Source: Brachynemurus nebulosus (taxonomy: Eukaryota > Arthropoda > Insecta > Neuroptera > Myrmeleontidae). From it: 64,000 bases of DNA. The notes below the pieces were generated by a model. It did not search any database. It was not told where the DNA came from and worked only from the letters and a program-made list of their open reading frames with translations. The stretch is from positions 18,598,877 through 18,662,876 of the forward strand of contig JAPWDM010000005.1 in the NCBI GenBank assembly GCA_035578155.1, written 5' to 3'. Made by a program: the position numbers and the translations under genes. Numbering within the stretch: position 1 is the stretch's first letter; each line of letters starts with the position of its first letter. Below, piece after piece: positions 10,957-22,030 of this stretch.

Positions 10957-11910
10957 TCATAAAGCGAAAGGTATAAGCATTAATAAAAACCAATCGTCAG
11001 GTGCAAGTTGTACTTGCGCAAACAGTGTTCCGTACAATAAATTGTTCAGACAGTAAGACTGCTGAACCATTCGTCTTACATTAGACCAGAGCAGTCTTTT
11101 GACAAAAACTATTTCTGGCGATGTAAAAAAGAACTTTTGTCCTACGTTACGATAACGTTTGTCATACATTTTACAAAATTTTAGTTGCCAGACGTCGAAA
11201 TCGTTAGAGCTACGTCTGAAACAACACCAGTGGGATTTGGCTAGAAGTGATTTTCGTACCGGACTGGGCAACACTCCAATGGAAAAGACCACCGTTTTAA
11301 TTTTCAGAACACGAGAGTGCTGCAATATGAGAGAAATCTCAACAAAAGACTGAATCTAGAAAGCCTGTGGATAAATACACACGAAAATTGTAACAATCAA
11401 ACTGACAACTCGAATTTGACAGTTTATCATCAGCTGTGTGTATCTGCGCAGAAGATCCTAAGTGATCATAGTAGTCGGTAACACAATAACTGTTTTTATC
11501 GATAAATACACTAGTCGGCAGATATATCTTAACATATTTCAACTAGTCAATAAAAATGTCTCAGTACATTATATTATGTGCTCGTTTCGTAATCCGTTTT
11601 TATTGTTTTTTTAAAAAAAATTTTAATTGTTAATCTTTTTATATAAAAAAACTTTTTATTATTTTATTTATGTGACAATCAATGTTGCTCAATTAATTTT
11701 ATTTATTGACATTTTATTAAAGAATAAGTTTTTTGTTTTTGTTTTTGTTCTTTTATAAAAAAACTGTAAGTAATTTTTAGTTCTATTAATTTTATTCCAA
11801 AAAAAATTGTTTTTTTGTTGTAATACTAATATGTTATTTAGGGCCTGATGGGAGACAGCATTGCGTCTCGAAACGTTGCTAAAAAAATAAAAACTAAATA
11901 ATCCTTAGTA
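10957..11910 (+). mobile_element. Penelope-like retroelement, 3' part
   Basis: The coding part at 11150-11481 reads as a decayed GIY-YIG endonuclease tail. TSKSLELRLKQHQWDL is followed by an ECCNMRE segment and, in another frame, NLNKRLNLESLWINTH ending at a stop at 11479-11481. These match the QT.RSL..RLKEH and K...LESL.I signatures of Penelope-like elements. About 370 bp downstream, CGTCTCGAAACGTTGC followed by A-rich DNA resembles the CGAAACG-containing repeats at Penelope ends. The reverse transcriptase domain is absent. Confidence 0.65.
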
Positions 11911-13240
11911 AACTGGTGATTTTTTTTTAAAAAAATTCCGTACCTAATAATACATCACCAAAAAATCCTTGATAAAATTTTAGTGTACGGAACACTATTT
12001 GTGTGAAAATAACTTGACCTTGACTAACTTTTGTTTACCAATTTTTCTTTTAATTAAATTTTGAAATGACTGTTCTGACATTGAATTTCCACTATATATT
12101 TTTTTGTATGTGCATTAAATAACTAACACAAAATAATATTAAAAGCAAAAGAAAAGAAAAAAAATTATTACATTTTACCGAGTAAAAACAACTTTAAAAT
12201 GAACAAAACTTATCATAGCCCCGTTCCAACTTCCAAACAAACGTTTGTCACAAGACACGGTAACAAAAACGAAAAGCCCATCACACAAAATTTATTTAAA
12301 ATGTACCCGAGTCACGTCATTACACGTTTTTCACGATGTTGCGTGACACAATTTTACACCATTTGCCATCTTTGTTCAATATTATTAACTTCGATTATCT
12401 TTTTTCATTGATAGATCTATGTATACCTATACATTTTCGTTGAGAAAACATCTAATAAATGTAACTACACCAGATACAGAATGTAGAGTCAATTATCGGA
12501 TATAGATAGACTAATATTTATCTTTATGTGTGGGAAGAAATCATGGTAAACTCGTAAGCACTAACGAATTGAATGTCAAAAGACGATGCAGTTAAGGTGT
12601 GTATGTTATCTTACCATTAAACTGATTATTTATTATTAAAGTGGCTCCTCTCTTAGGCCCGATTTATATTAACGCTCCGCTCTCGGTACAATATCACTAC
12701 GCTCCTGATTCGATAAAATATTCTTACACAATAAGTCAATAAAAAATGAGTGTATCCACCCACAGTGACAAAATTTGTGTTAAGATTAACATATTTCACA
12801 TGTCCAGAGCGGTCCACTAAATTTTTTGTGTTATTTTAACACAAAGCATATGTGTCAAATATTTACACAAGATTTGTGTCAATGATTTAACCCCCAAAAG
12901 GACATACATTTTGTGTTAATTTTACACCTTTACTTAGTTATAATTTTACCGGTAAATATTTTTTTATTTATTTATTATGTAAATGAAAGGAAATAGTAAA
13001 AAATAATTTTTCAGTACTTGAACTTTTTTATTTAATATTTCTACAATTTTTATAAAGATTTCGACGATGATATTTGTGCATTTCGCTTGGTATTTGATGA
13101 AAATAATGTTGTTGCAATACCCAATTCACATATAATAAAACTGTAACGAGGCCGTTTCTGTACATGGAATACTTCTTGAAAATTGTATTGGTACTGTAAA
13201 TAGTTATCGAAGTAGATGTCAAAACAGTGACTTTTAAAAT
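11911..13240. other. Non-coding stretch
   Basis: Around 12770-12925 there are many TTTGTGTTAA/TTAACACAAA-like inverted words, suggesting a decayed palindromic element without clear ends. No gene was recognised. Confidence 0.4.
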
Positions 13241-13400
13241 TTTTGTCTGTGTCTTTCTTTCTGTCTGTCTATCTGTCTGTTCATGCATCACGTAAAAACT
13301 ACTGGACGGATTTTAATGAAATTTGAGGTGATGATAACTTATTACCTGGGTCAACATTTGAGATACTTTATATTCCGAGAAAATGTCTCATCCCCACGGG
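13241..13400. repeat. Degenerate TCTG run with transposon-like sequence
   Basis: A CTGTCTGTCTATCTGTCTGT run is followed by CACGTAAAAACTACTGGACGG and a stretch about tolerance of a following A-rich word. From memory, similar words recur in dispersed insect repeats. No ends were found, so this is only a repeat-like segment. Confidence 0.4.
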
Positions 13401-15074
13401 AAAATGGAAAAACTATTTTGGGCATGGACACACATTACGTAAATTTACATATTTCATAATTTCATAACTATAGTAACAAAATGTAATGTAAATAAATTGA
13501 ATATTGTAGTTCGGAAATTTTTCTGAATTTGAAATCAAAGAAATTGTTACTAATTGTGTACCGAAAAATACAATAAATACACATTTGTCAATTTGGAGAC
13601 AATTTAATGAATTTTGTGTTGCAAGAAACTACAAATTGGAAAAAGAAGCTACTCAACGTTTCGCGTGAACAACGTCACGAATACGGCTAGTTTAGTTATA
13701 AAATTCAAAAGGATATTTTAAAAATGTGTACTAAACGATCAATATTTTTTTCCGTGGAAATTAAAGTTCTAAAAGAAAATGTAATAATAAATTACGTAAA
13801 GAAATAAAAAAAAATTACCGGTGAATTACCTTTCAAATACAGTTGTTGTAAGTATTAAAATATTTTGTTAAATTTTTTCAAAAAACTAAAATTTTTAGTA
13901 CACTGGTGTTAAAATATATAAATGTTCGCCTTTAATTTATTAATTTAACTATATTTAAATGATTCGCGTTAAAATTTTTTAATAATTTCAAAACGAAATT
14001 ATGATAGAACTGATAAAATTGTGTCAAAATTAAAAATATTTTTTTTTTTGACCCAGAAAATTGAATGTGCAGTAGTATTAAAATTGAATATATTGTGCGT
14101 ACATTGTACAAAATTATTAAGGATATATTCAAACGTGCATAAGCTTACGTTAAAAGTGTTATTGTTTCAATGTGGTTTAACGTATTTTTTATGAAATTGT
14201 ACCAAAATGTTAATAGTTTTAATTCCGTGGTAACATAATCTATGTCCTCTCACATAAAACGAATTTTCTTGATAATTTTTCTCAAATAAAATGGAATAGA
14301 TATATTATAAAAACTTATACAACTGTGAGAAATAAAATATAGCTAAATCGTTAAATTGGATTTGTAATAGAAAAATTAAAATACTAAAAAAGGGTGATCC
14401 CTCTATGTGGGGACTTATTTCGAGTTTTTTATTCATCTGTTGGATCCTTTGTTTATTGATTGTAATGGTGATCGTATCTGGGGTTGTATTATTTCTGAAA
14501 TTTGTGGTCTGATTTGGGATTCAACCGGCAGAGTACCTGCAGATGTTGCGGAGATAAGAAAGTGAGTGGCAGTGGAAAGCTTTGCTCGCGGACCGTTTTC
14601 CCAAGTACCACAAAGATCCCCAATTAACGATCAATTATCTGAAATTTTAACAACTTTGGAGGATGCTAAATTCGAATACGGAAATTTCCAAGATACGAGC
14701 TTATTACAACATAGAAGTGGCCAAAAACAAATTTTGTTACAAGATTTGAAGATTCTTTAAAAATTTAACGATTAAATTTTTATAAATTAGAGAAGTTGAA
14801 TAAATATTTCTTTTACAATTTGAAGGACCTATGGATCAATTATACATGAAATTAATACAATATGTTTTAAAGTAGAATTTACATCTTAGTTATCTCGTGT
14901 GGCCATACTTTTCAGTATAAAGTGCACAACATTTTTAGTATATTGCGTATACAATTCTGAAAGATATAATCACACCGATTCCTGAAATATACAATTTTAA
15001 ATTAGGATTTAAAATATCACTACAAAATGTATTTTCTCAAAATGTCGTACAAAATGGCATTATTTAAGATTTTA

Positions 15075-15076
<2 letters not shown>
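13401..15076. other. Mostly non-coding; one unexplained open frame inside
   Basis: AT-rich DNA. A 39-bp stretch near 13695-13735 (TTATAAAATTCAAAAGGATA and onward) recurs at about 56668-56705, so at least part of this is dispersed repeat. The open frame at 14566-14760 is listed separately. Confidence 0.4.
14566..14760 (+). CDS. Unrecognised 64-codon open frame, possible exon or remnant
   Basis: The frame opens after an in-frame TGA and reads through VESFARGPFSQVPQRSP, NDQLSEILTTLEDAKFEYGN and HRSGQKQILLQDLKIL to a TAA. Its codon composition is less AT-biased than most chance frames here, and the peptide is polar and helix-prone. There is no ATG at the start. A CCTGCAG upstream (about 14532-14541) could be a splice acceptor but is in a different frame. 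I do not recognise the family. It could be a terminal exon, a retroelement fragment or chance. Confidence 0.25.
   Translation: MAVESFARGPFSQVPQRSPINDQLSEILTTLEDAKFEYGNFQDTSLLQHRSGQKQILLQDLKIL

Positions 15077-15078
<2 letters not shown>

Positions 15079-15125
<47 letters not shown>
15079..15125. repeat. (TA)n microsatellite
   Basis: About 47 bp of uninterrupted TA dinucleotide. Confidence 0.97.
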
Positions 15126-15127
<2 letters not shown>

Positions 15128-15196
15128 GAAATTTTCATTCAATTAATTTCCCTTTTAAAAATTATGACTAGAATGGTATATGTATATTTTTCTTTA

Positions 15197-15198
<2 letters not shown>

Positions 15199-15288
<90 letters not shown>
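15199..15288. repeat. (TA)n microsatellite
   Basis: About 90 bp of TA dinucleotide, 75 bp from the previous tract. Frames through it on either strand are spurious. Confidence 0.97.
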
Positions 15289-15290
<2 letters not shown>

Positions 15291-16053
15291 TTATCGAAAA
15301 TGAATTTAAGTTTACGAGAAATTTACGTAAGAAGCTAGTTTTCACAGATGAACTATGTGATTTAAAAGATTAGAATAGATATCGAAACAGTTTGTAAAAA
15401 GGTTGCACGTGTTTAAATTTTTCAAAACGGAAGTGACCTATATCTAATGACACGTTGTAACTAAACATTACGAATATATTTGAAATTTACTTAATTATTA
15501 TACAAATTAACCTAATCATAAATTACTAAACTATCTAAAATTTTAATCGTTGACCCTTTTAACGAAATCCCTGGTAATCCTTTTTTGAGGTCCAGATGAA
15601 TGCTAGAGTTCAAGACGACGTGATTTATCAAAAAACAATTATCCTACATACTAGAAATTTTATAATTTTTTTAATAACTAATTTTGAAATATATTTCCGT
15701 TTTAATTTAGGTAAATTTACAAATATAAGAAACATATTAGTTTAGAATAGAATCTGTTTTTAAGTATCAATTTTTTTAAATTATCCTACACACTATAATC
15801 TTAATTATTTTCCTAATAACTAATCTTTAAAATATATAGTAATTTCCGGTTTTCACATGTGCAACATATTAATTTATGGGTGACTGTGTCGATTAGTCTT
15901 ACTACTTGGGTAGTTCAAGAAGTTCTTCTTCAAAGAAAATAGTTTAAGACAATTACAATAATAATAACGTAGAAATGAAATTCTCGAATTCAAAATTCAG
16001 TTTGAGCAACATTGGAGAGGGGGTGAGTCATCCTCTTAAATTACATACTAAGG
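15289..16053. other. Non-coding stretch, nothing recognised
   Basis: No exon or element end could be supported. Confidence 0.45.
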
Positions 16054-16602
16054 TACCTAAGGCAATTAAGGCCCACCTAAGCAAAATATGCTTATTATTT
16101 ATATATCTTATAAAATATCAAAAATATAGTATTTAATTATAAAAATTTACTTATTTTTTGATAAAAATTCCTAAAAAGATTAATGAATTTGTAATTATAC
16201 AAGTCAAAAATTTGATTCTAAAAAGTGTCTGCAATTGGGCCTTATTTCCGACTGGTGTAGAAAATAAGGCCCACCTATTACAACTGCCTGAAATAGTACA
16301 TTTATTATTTTTTTTTTAAATTAATTGGGGGATTTTAATTACTTTAAGAATAACTTGAACTTGAAAATACTTTAAGAATAACTTGAACTTATATATCAAA
16401 ATATTTTGTTATTTTTACACGTTCAGAAAAGTTTCGAAAATCCTTGAATCCCGCTTGACTACGTGACTGTTATTGAAAACAACAATAAAAAAAATTAACT
16501 AAGTCATTATTTTTAATTTTTAATTTTTTTATCATATTTTTCGAATAAGTCAAGTACTAGGTGTTTGAATATATTAAGTCGAAATAAATAAATATTAAAT
16601 CT

Positions 16603-16728
16603 AAGAGTTCTTCTTAGAATTCTGAATCTCCTTGCAACCTCTCTTTGATTGCCATGTCGAGTGACATAGCTTAAGGCTGATGCCAGCGCTTCCTCAGACC
16701 ACAACGCTCTCTTCTTTTTATCAGCCAT
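16603..16728 (-). pseudogene. pogo-type transposase N-terminus, psq helix-turn-helix remnant
   Basis: Starting at the ATG complementary to 16726-16728, the peptide reads MADKKKRALWSEEALASALS, then VTRHGNQREVARRFRILRRT and LR. The W.EEAL..A...V..G....VARRF.I.RRTLR pattern is the CENP-B/pipsqueak-type DNA-binding helix-turn-helix at the N-terminus of pogo/Tigger/Jerky transposases. After this the frame runs into low-complexity residues and a stop, and the catalytic region is missing. It may be a first exon whose continuation was deleted. Its place between inverted ends fits a former transposase. Confidence 0.65.
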
Positions 16729-17360
16729 ACTTCCAAACACTAAGGAATAAAAATAAAAATTCGACCAAACCAACTAAAACTGATCTGGCATCATTAAACA
16801 AATGCAACAAATAAATCAAAATTAAATGTATTTAGTTTTTTGTCCTTTTTCCTTTTTGTTATTTTTATATTAGAGTAACTATAGTAATTTAAGGTCGTGC
16901 GTCTAATTTTGCTTCATTTGTTAATAACTTCAGACCTGTTTTAATTGATTTGACTTTGTAGTGTTTGATTTTAATTGTGTTGGTAATAAAGCCCAAACAA
17001 AATTTGCATGGGCCTTATTATCAACATGTCAATATTTATGCTTATATACATTTTATATAAATACTTTAGAAATAAACGAAATTAATTTATGTAAAACTTA
17101 AAGAATATTGATTTTTTTCAATTTTGATAACAATTTGAAAGAAACATACCTTTAAAAAATCATTAATATAACACTCACAATGTGCACAATTTTTATATCA
17201 ACGAACGAAAATGTAACCTCTAAATTTGTTTGTTAAAATATGACATGAGTTTGTTACTCTGAGTAGCTCAACTTTTGTATCTGGTTTTGAAATGATTGAA
17301 AGTTCATTTTACACTTGTTGATAAGTTAGAGAACTTTTCTTGGTAAGAAATATAGCTAAT

Positions 17361-17404
17361 GGGCCTTATTGCCCTCTGGGCCTTATTGCCCTCTGGGCCT
17401 TAAA
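17361..17404. repeat. Short tandem repeat, GGGCCTTATTGCCCTCT unit
   Basis: Two full 17-18 bp units plus a partial third lie just inside the right end of the pogo-like element. They extend the terminal GGGCCTTA word and so are subterminal repeats of that element. Confidence 0.8.
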
Positions 17405-17415
17405 TGCCTTAGGTA

Positions 17416-19160
17416 ACTTAGTTTACATACACTAATTTTTGCTATTAACACACTGACAGTGGGTAATAATGTCACGATAAGTGGTTCTGAAGCTGAACTA
17501 TCGTATATGTAAGGTTTTTAAACCAATACTTGTAGAATCACTATAGGTATGAATAGTGGAATGCCGGGTTCCAATTCAAAACAAAATTGTTGCAAAATTA
17601 ATAAATATAAATTAATTTAATTTTTTTTTTTTGTTTAATATGAGTAGATTGAATAATCACAACTCAGTTACATACAGTAAATTTTTTTTATTAACTAACA
17701 ATTTTTTCAATATGTAAAAATTTATGAATTGATAAAACAAAAATTCTAACATACATATTATGTAATTAATTGATTAGAATGTTTGGGTTAAAAATATATT
17801 TTAAATATTATTTTTGACCATTACTTTTACAAAAAATAATATTTTATAGAATAACTTTGGTAACATAACTAACTTGTATAAATTTTAATACTAAAAAAAA
17901 ATTAAGATGCATGTACTAGAATTAGAACCCAGCACCCCACTATCCATAAGTAGCTGCTCTAACCGCTAGCCTGTGCACAATTTCGATACACTTGAATTGA
18001 TAAACTTGTATAATTATATCCTACCTATACTTTTGTCTACACTTCAAATAAAAATATCTTGTGTATTTTAGAGAAATGGACCATAATGTTTAGGTCCATT
18101 CTATTGATTTGATACTTTACTAGTAAATCAAATTTGATTGAAATCGATGGAGGCATGTGTAGGTGCCTCCTTGAAAGATCAAATTATTTTTCTCTTGGAA
18201 ATGTCCTTCCAAGAAAGACACTTTCAAAGAAAAAGAAGTTTTTTCCTTCTTTGAAATACATAAATAAATATTCCCTCGTTATGTGAATTTTTCCATATCC
18301 GATAATTAACATTACATCTTGTAAATATAATGCTGGGGCCGAATTTCAATTTTAAATAGAGAATACGCAAATATTTTCTTCTGTCTGTCGCCATGAATTT
18401 AACATTTTAATTTTGAATCAACATTATTCTTTAAATGTTAACTTACTTATGCCGGTCCACGATGTCGTTTTATTTTTTGTCGTGCCGCGTTTGTTTTATT
18501 AGAATTTTGTTTGTCTCCAGTAATTTTTTGAGCTTCGATATATTTAAAGTAATTGTTTTCATTTGACGTTAAAATTTTTCAAAAAAAAAAAAAAAAATGC
18601 TAAATTAAACTTTCAAAGGAAAATGAGAAAATCAGAAAGATTATCATTTATTTTTTTTTTCGTCAACTCAATTAAACATGTGATTTAATAAACTGAAATT
18701 TTTGAAGGAAATAAAACTCGTGCATCGTGTCTGTTTGGTCACAACTTTAATTGAATTTTCTAACTATTAAATTATTTATCTTAATTCGATTAAATACTGC
18801 AAAGTATTACATTACTTTTCCAATATTAATTTAACGGATTCTCGAGTGGTTTTATCCGCTTATATTTTCCTTTTTTTAGAAACGGTTTTTTTATTGCAAC
18901 TTCTATTAATAAATTGTATGAAGACTATATATATACAAAATTTCATAAGAATTGAAGCATTACTTGGACCATGATGTGCATTTAAACAAAGTAGCCTCAA
19001 CTTATAAAAGAAAATTAACTTAAAACTTTAGACGCAATTATCATATAAGCTAAAAGAATTTTCTTTAAATTTTAATTTCGGATAAGCCGTTAAAATGTTA
19101 TCGTGCTGCTCTTAAATAAGATATTTTGCAATTTCAGCTGTAAAATTTATGCTTTTCAGT
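17416..19160. other. Non-coding stretch with one tRNA-like remnant
   Basis: Apart from the tRNA-like segment at 17917-17979 no gene or element was recognised. There is a poly-A run near 18582-18598. Confidence 0.45.
17917..17979 (-). repeat. tRNA-derived SINE remnant
   Basis: On the minus strand TAGCGGTTAGAGCAG resembles the RNA polymerase III A box and GGTTCTAATTC the B box, about 38 nt apart. The cloverleaf does not fold fully, and the spacing is shorter than in a standard tRNA, so this is a decayed tRNA-derived repeat head, not a gene. Confidence 0.45.
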
Positions 19161-19510
19161 ATTAGTACGGTGCAGTTATTCAAAACAACGGCCTAACCTC
19201 AACATCCAAAGGAACAGTTTCATTGCAACTCCAAATTGTTTTATACGGTCCATATATTGCTTGGAAAAAAGTTACACAATTTTGAGCGTCGGGTTTTTGT
19301 GGGAGAGGGGTAGAAGTAGGCAAATTAACAGATTTTATCAGTTTTTTTTTTTTAAATATTTCGGAAATTATGGGATTTAGCGTAAAAAGTGTCATATACA
19401 AAAATAATCTACATTAAATTGCGAACAAAAATTGTCCTGTGCATAATCTAGCTAAAGTGAACAGTTCCAGAATTACGAAGGGTGTAAAAGTATCAATTTT
19501 TAGTATTTTT

Positions 19511-19548
19511 AGCCACTGCTGCACCTATCACCAGGTGCAGCAGTGGCT
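19511..19548. repeat. Perfect 16-bp hairpin at the inner edge of the coding remnant
   Basis: AGCCACTGCTGCACCT (19511-19526) faces AGGTGCAGCAGTGGCT (19533-19548) across a 6-nt loop. The right half is in frame with the following coding sequence (HQVQQWL), so the left half is an inverted copy of that coding start, probably made when the 5' part of the gene was deleted. Confidence 0.85.
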
Positions 19549-19825
19549 GAATAAGAAGAAGAATCCGCTCGAGTGGGGGTGAAAGAAGATTGACGAACAC
19601 CTGAGACCAATTACAACAGTGCGTCCTGCAGCTCCCGAGGAATTACTTTCCCTCATAGTGTGCGCTTGCAAAGACGAATGCGTCCGTAACTGCGAATGCA
19701 GAAAGAGTGGTCTAAACTGCTCAAACATGTGCGATAATTGTTCATGCCTTGGATGTGATAACAGGGATATGAACATCATAGACGAAGATTTAGAAGAGGA
19801 GGGTGCTACGTTTGACGAGGACTAA
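19529..19825 (+). pseudogene. Transposon-borne CXC (tesmin/CRC-like) cysteine-rich protein, C-terminal remnant
   Basis: One continuous frame reads HQVQQWLNKKKNPLEWG, an in-frame TGA at 19580-19582 (likely an original TGG), then KKIDEHLRPITTVRPAAPEE and a cysteine cluster CACKDECVRNCECRKSGLNC followed by SNMC, CSC and C. It ends in an acidic tail at a TAA (19823-19825). The spacing C-x-C-x3-C-x3-C-x-C-x6-C resembles half of a CXC/CRC zinc-binding motif. Similar QQWL...EWGW...C-rich tails are, from memory, common in uncharacterised proteins of arthropod mobile elements. The N-terminal part is deleted. Function is unknown; DNA binding is inference. Confidence 0.6.
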
Positions 19826-20238
19826 TCGCAATTTCCTTTTACAAAACACAATCCTATATAAAAAAAAATTAGTTTCCTTAGTGATAATGTGTCATATTTT
19901 TCCAAAAAATCTAAAAATTGCTACTTTTAGACCCTCCATAACTCTGGAACTCTTCACTTCAGCAAGATTATGCACAGGACTATTTTTGTTCGCAATTTAA
20001 TGTAGATTATTTTTGAATAGGCACTTTTTGCGCTAAGCTGCATAGTTTTCGAAATATTTAAAAAAAAAAAACTGACGAAAACCGTTAATTTATCTACTTC
20101 TACCCTCCTCCCTCCCAAACCCGACGCTCAAAATGGTGTAACTTTTTACCAAACAATATGTGGACTGTATAGAACAATTTGGAGTTGGAGTGAAACTGTT
20201 CCTTTGGATGTTGAGATTTAAGTCTATTGCACCGTACT

Positions 20239-20810
20239 ATATTTTTTATAGCATTATAACAAAAATTAATTTAAGTATTTAATATATGGCTAGTTCTATT
20301 TTTAAGGTCTTAACCATAAAAAAAAATAGAGAAAGCCATTTAGTAGATTTCATGCGACTAAAATGTAGGAAAATTATCATAGATTCGGTATCTGCAGACC
20401 AGCAGCGCGGTTTCATATTAAAACCAATATTTTTTTGCGGATTACTGGACAGAAAAAAATGTATCCTTCGTCATGAAATTAAATTGTTTAAAACTTGCAA
20501 AAATTAAAAGAAATTTAAATGGATATTTGCATTTATGATAACAAAATCTCAACTGTAATCAGTCTTTTAGACATTTGGTCTTTATAATCAGGTAACAATT
20601 TTATATATTCTTATAAAAATTTTGTGTGACGAAGGATACAATTTTCCAACAAAATTGTTACTAATCGTGAACAGTGATCATTTAGAACGAAAACTTTAGT
20701 TTATCGTAAAGCTTACATTATTAGAAATAATATTTACGTAAAAACGATTTGAAATTCGTTAAATAGATACCAGAAAAAGCTGTGACGAAGGATACACTGA
20801 ATAAACACAC
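20239..20810. other. Unclassified segment with repeated TGACGAAGGATAC word
   Basis: TGACGAAGGATAC occurs at 20627-20639 and 20783-20795 on the plus strand and at 20461-20473 on the minus strand, with a further plus copy at 21241-21253 beyond the MITE. A 73-codon frame at 20286-20507 contains one copy and shows no known motif. This may be the subterminal part of an unrecognised element. Confidence 0.4.
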
Positions 20811-21085
20811 GCTGCCGGCAGCGCCGGATAAAGGGGCGGGCAGACCGGGCGACCGCCCGGGGCGCCAAATTTTGAGGGGCGCCGACAAGGCCGGATCTAG
20901 TGGGGTAGCCGAGGCATGTGTCCCGGGCGGCAGATCTTGAGGGGCGCCAAAATTAGGTATGATAAGTTTTTTTTGCTCTTCACTTGTTTTTTGAGAGGGA
21001 AAAAGAAATCTTTTTATCTAGAGGGGCGCCATTTTTTGACCCTGCCCCGGGCGCCACTTAGGCTAGGTCCGGCCCTGGCTGCCGG
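20811..21085. mobile_element. GC-rich hAT MITE with perfect 8-bp duplication
   Basis: The element proper is 20819-21077, beginning CAGCGCCGGATAAAG and ending TAGGTCCGGCCCTG. Identical octamers GCTGCCGG flank it at 20811-20818 and 21078-21085. The head is internally duplicated: CAGCGCCGGATAAAG is followed about 70 bp later by CAAGGCCGGATCTAG, each leading to GCCCGGG-type words and TTGAGGGGCGCC. It has no coding capacity. Related copies lie at 24558-24881, 29958-30154 and 32445-32620. Confidence 0.9.
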
Positions 21086-22030
21086 TCTTCTTGCTTGATG
21101 TAAAAAAATGACAAGTTGTCAATATCAATCACTTGATTTGACTTTCTCTTTTTGGTCTATGGTCTTTGACATTTCGTTTCACCAAAAAACGTGACCCTTT
21201 CATCTATTTTTTTTAAACTTATAGCAATATTTGGCAGTCATGACGAAGGATACTAAAATTTTTGCGACAATTTTTCGTCACGCCAAAAAAAAAAAATTCT
21301 GCAGATAAATAAAATTTAAGTTTCTAGTTACCATACGTAACAATTTAACTCTCTTTTTTATTTACAAAATTGTGTGGTTTCAGTAAACTTATTTTTAAAA
21401 AACGTTATAATTCCAAGCAATACGTAATAGGGACATGCGTTTTAGACCTGCAATAAAAGTTTGACACCATTTTTATAAAAAAAAAAATTCAATCAAAAAT
21501 TAAAGAAAATGTAGGTAGGTCATCTAAATAGGAGTTATTAACTTTATTTAAATAAAATAAATGACAGTATATTCATTCTGTATATAGTTTTAACCTTCAT
21601 TATTGTGGAGACAACTTTAATTTTTTGAAGGACCTAAAAAGTAAAATCACCCATATAATGTATTAACTGGTAGTATAGGTTTTACTTGAATAAATTTTAA
21701 TTAAAAGGAAAATAACAGAAGTGAATTTCTGTTATTTTTTACAAAACTGTGAGACCCGTAAGTGCGAATTTTGTAGTCTAGTATGTTATCTAATAATACT
21801 TGGCGATCAACTTGGGATTCTCAGACATCCATATCCAAAAAAATAAAGCTATAAACATAAAAAAAAACTAACGAGATGAACAGTTAATTTTTTAAACCAA
21901 AAAAAGAAGAAACAAAAATATTATAAAATTTATTAAAAATGTAATTAGTAGGTTGTATACTAGAAATGTATTTAAATAATTAATATTTGAAAGATTTACT
22001 TCGTGAAAATCCATATTACAAAATACGGCC
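21086..22030. other. Non-coding stretch, nothing recognised
   Basis: Only the TGACGAAGGATAC word at 21241-21253 stands out. No gene was supported. Confidence 0.45.

Larger units (their letters stand above)
16056..17413 (-). mobile_element. pogo/Tigger-like element, 1.36 kb, TA target
   Basis: The ends are CCTAAGGCAATTAAGGCCC (left) and GGGCCTTAAATGCCTTAGG (right), inverted copies with one mismatch. Each is flanked by TA (16054-16055 and 17414-17415), the duplication made by Tc1/mariner-pogo transposases. GGGCCTTATT words recur inside. A psq-type helix-turn-helix coding remnant lies on the minus strand, but no DDE catalytic domain does. It is an internally deleted, non-autonomous copy. Confidence 0.8.
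19164..20238 (+). mobile_element. Long-TIR DNA element (about 310-bp inverted arms), 1.08 kb
   Basis: Left arm 19164-19480 and right arm 19930-20238 are inverted copies. Shared words include AGTACGGTGCA at the tips, CAACATCCAAAGGAACAGTT, AATCTACATTAAATTGCGAAC and the GAGCGTCGGGTTT block. The tips are flanked TA...TA (or TAT...TAT), consistent with a 2-3 bp target duplication. A third, solo arm lies at 31685-31830. Between the arms is a broken cysteine-rich gene. The superfamily is not identifiable, because the transposase core is missing. Confidence 0.8.

Noticed and set aside
10957..11325. 122-codon minus-strand frame
   Set aside because: It is the antisense shadow of the Penelope-like GIY-YIG region, which translates with family signatures on the plus strand.
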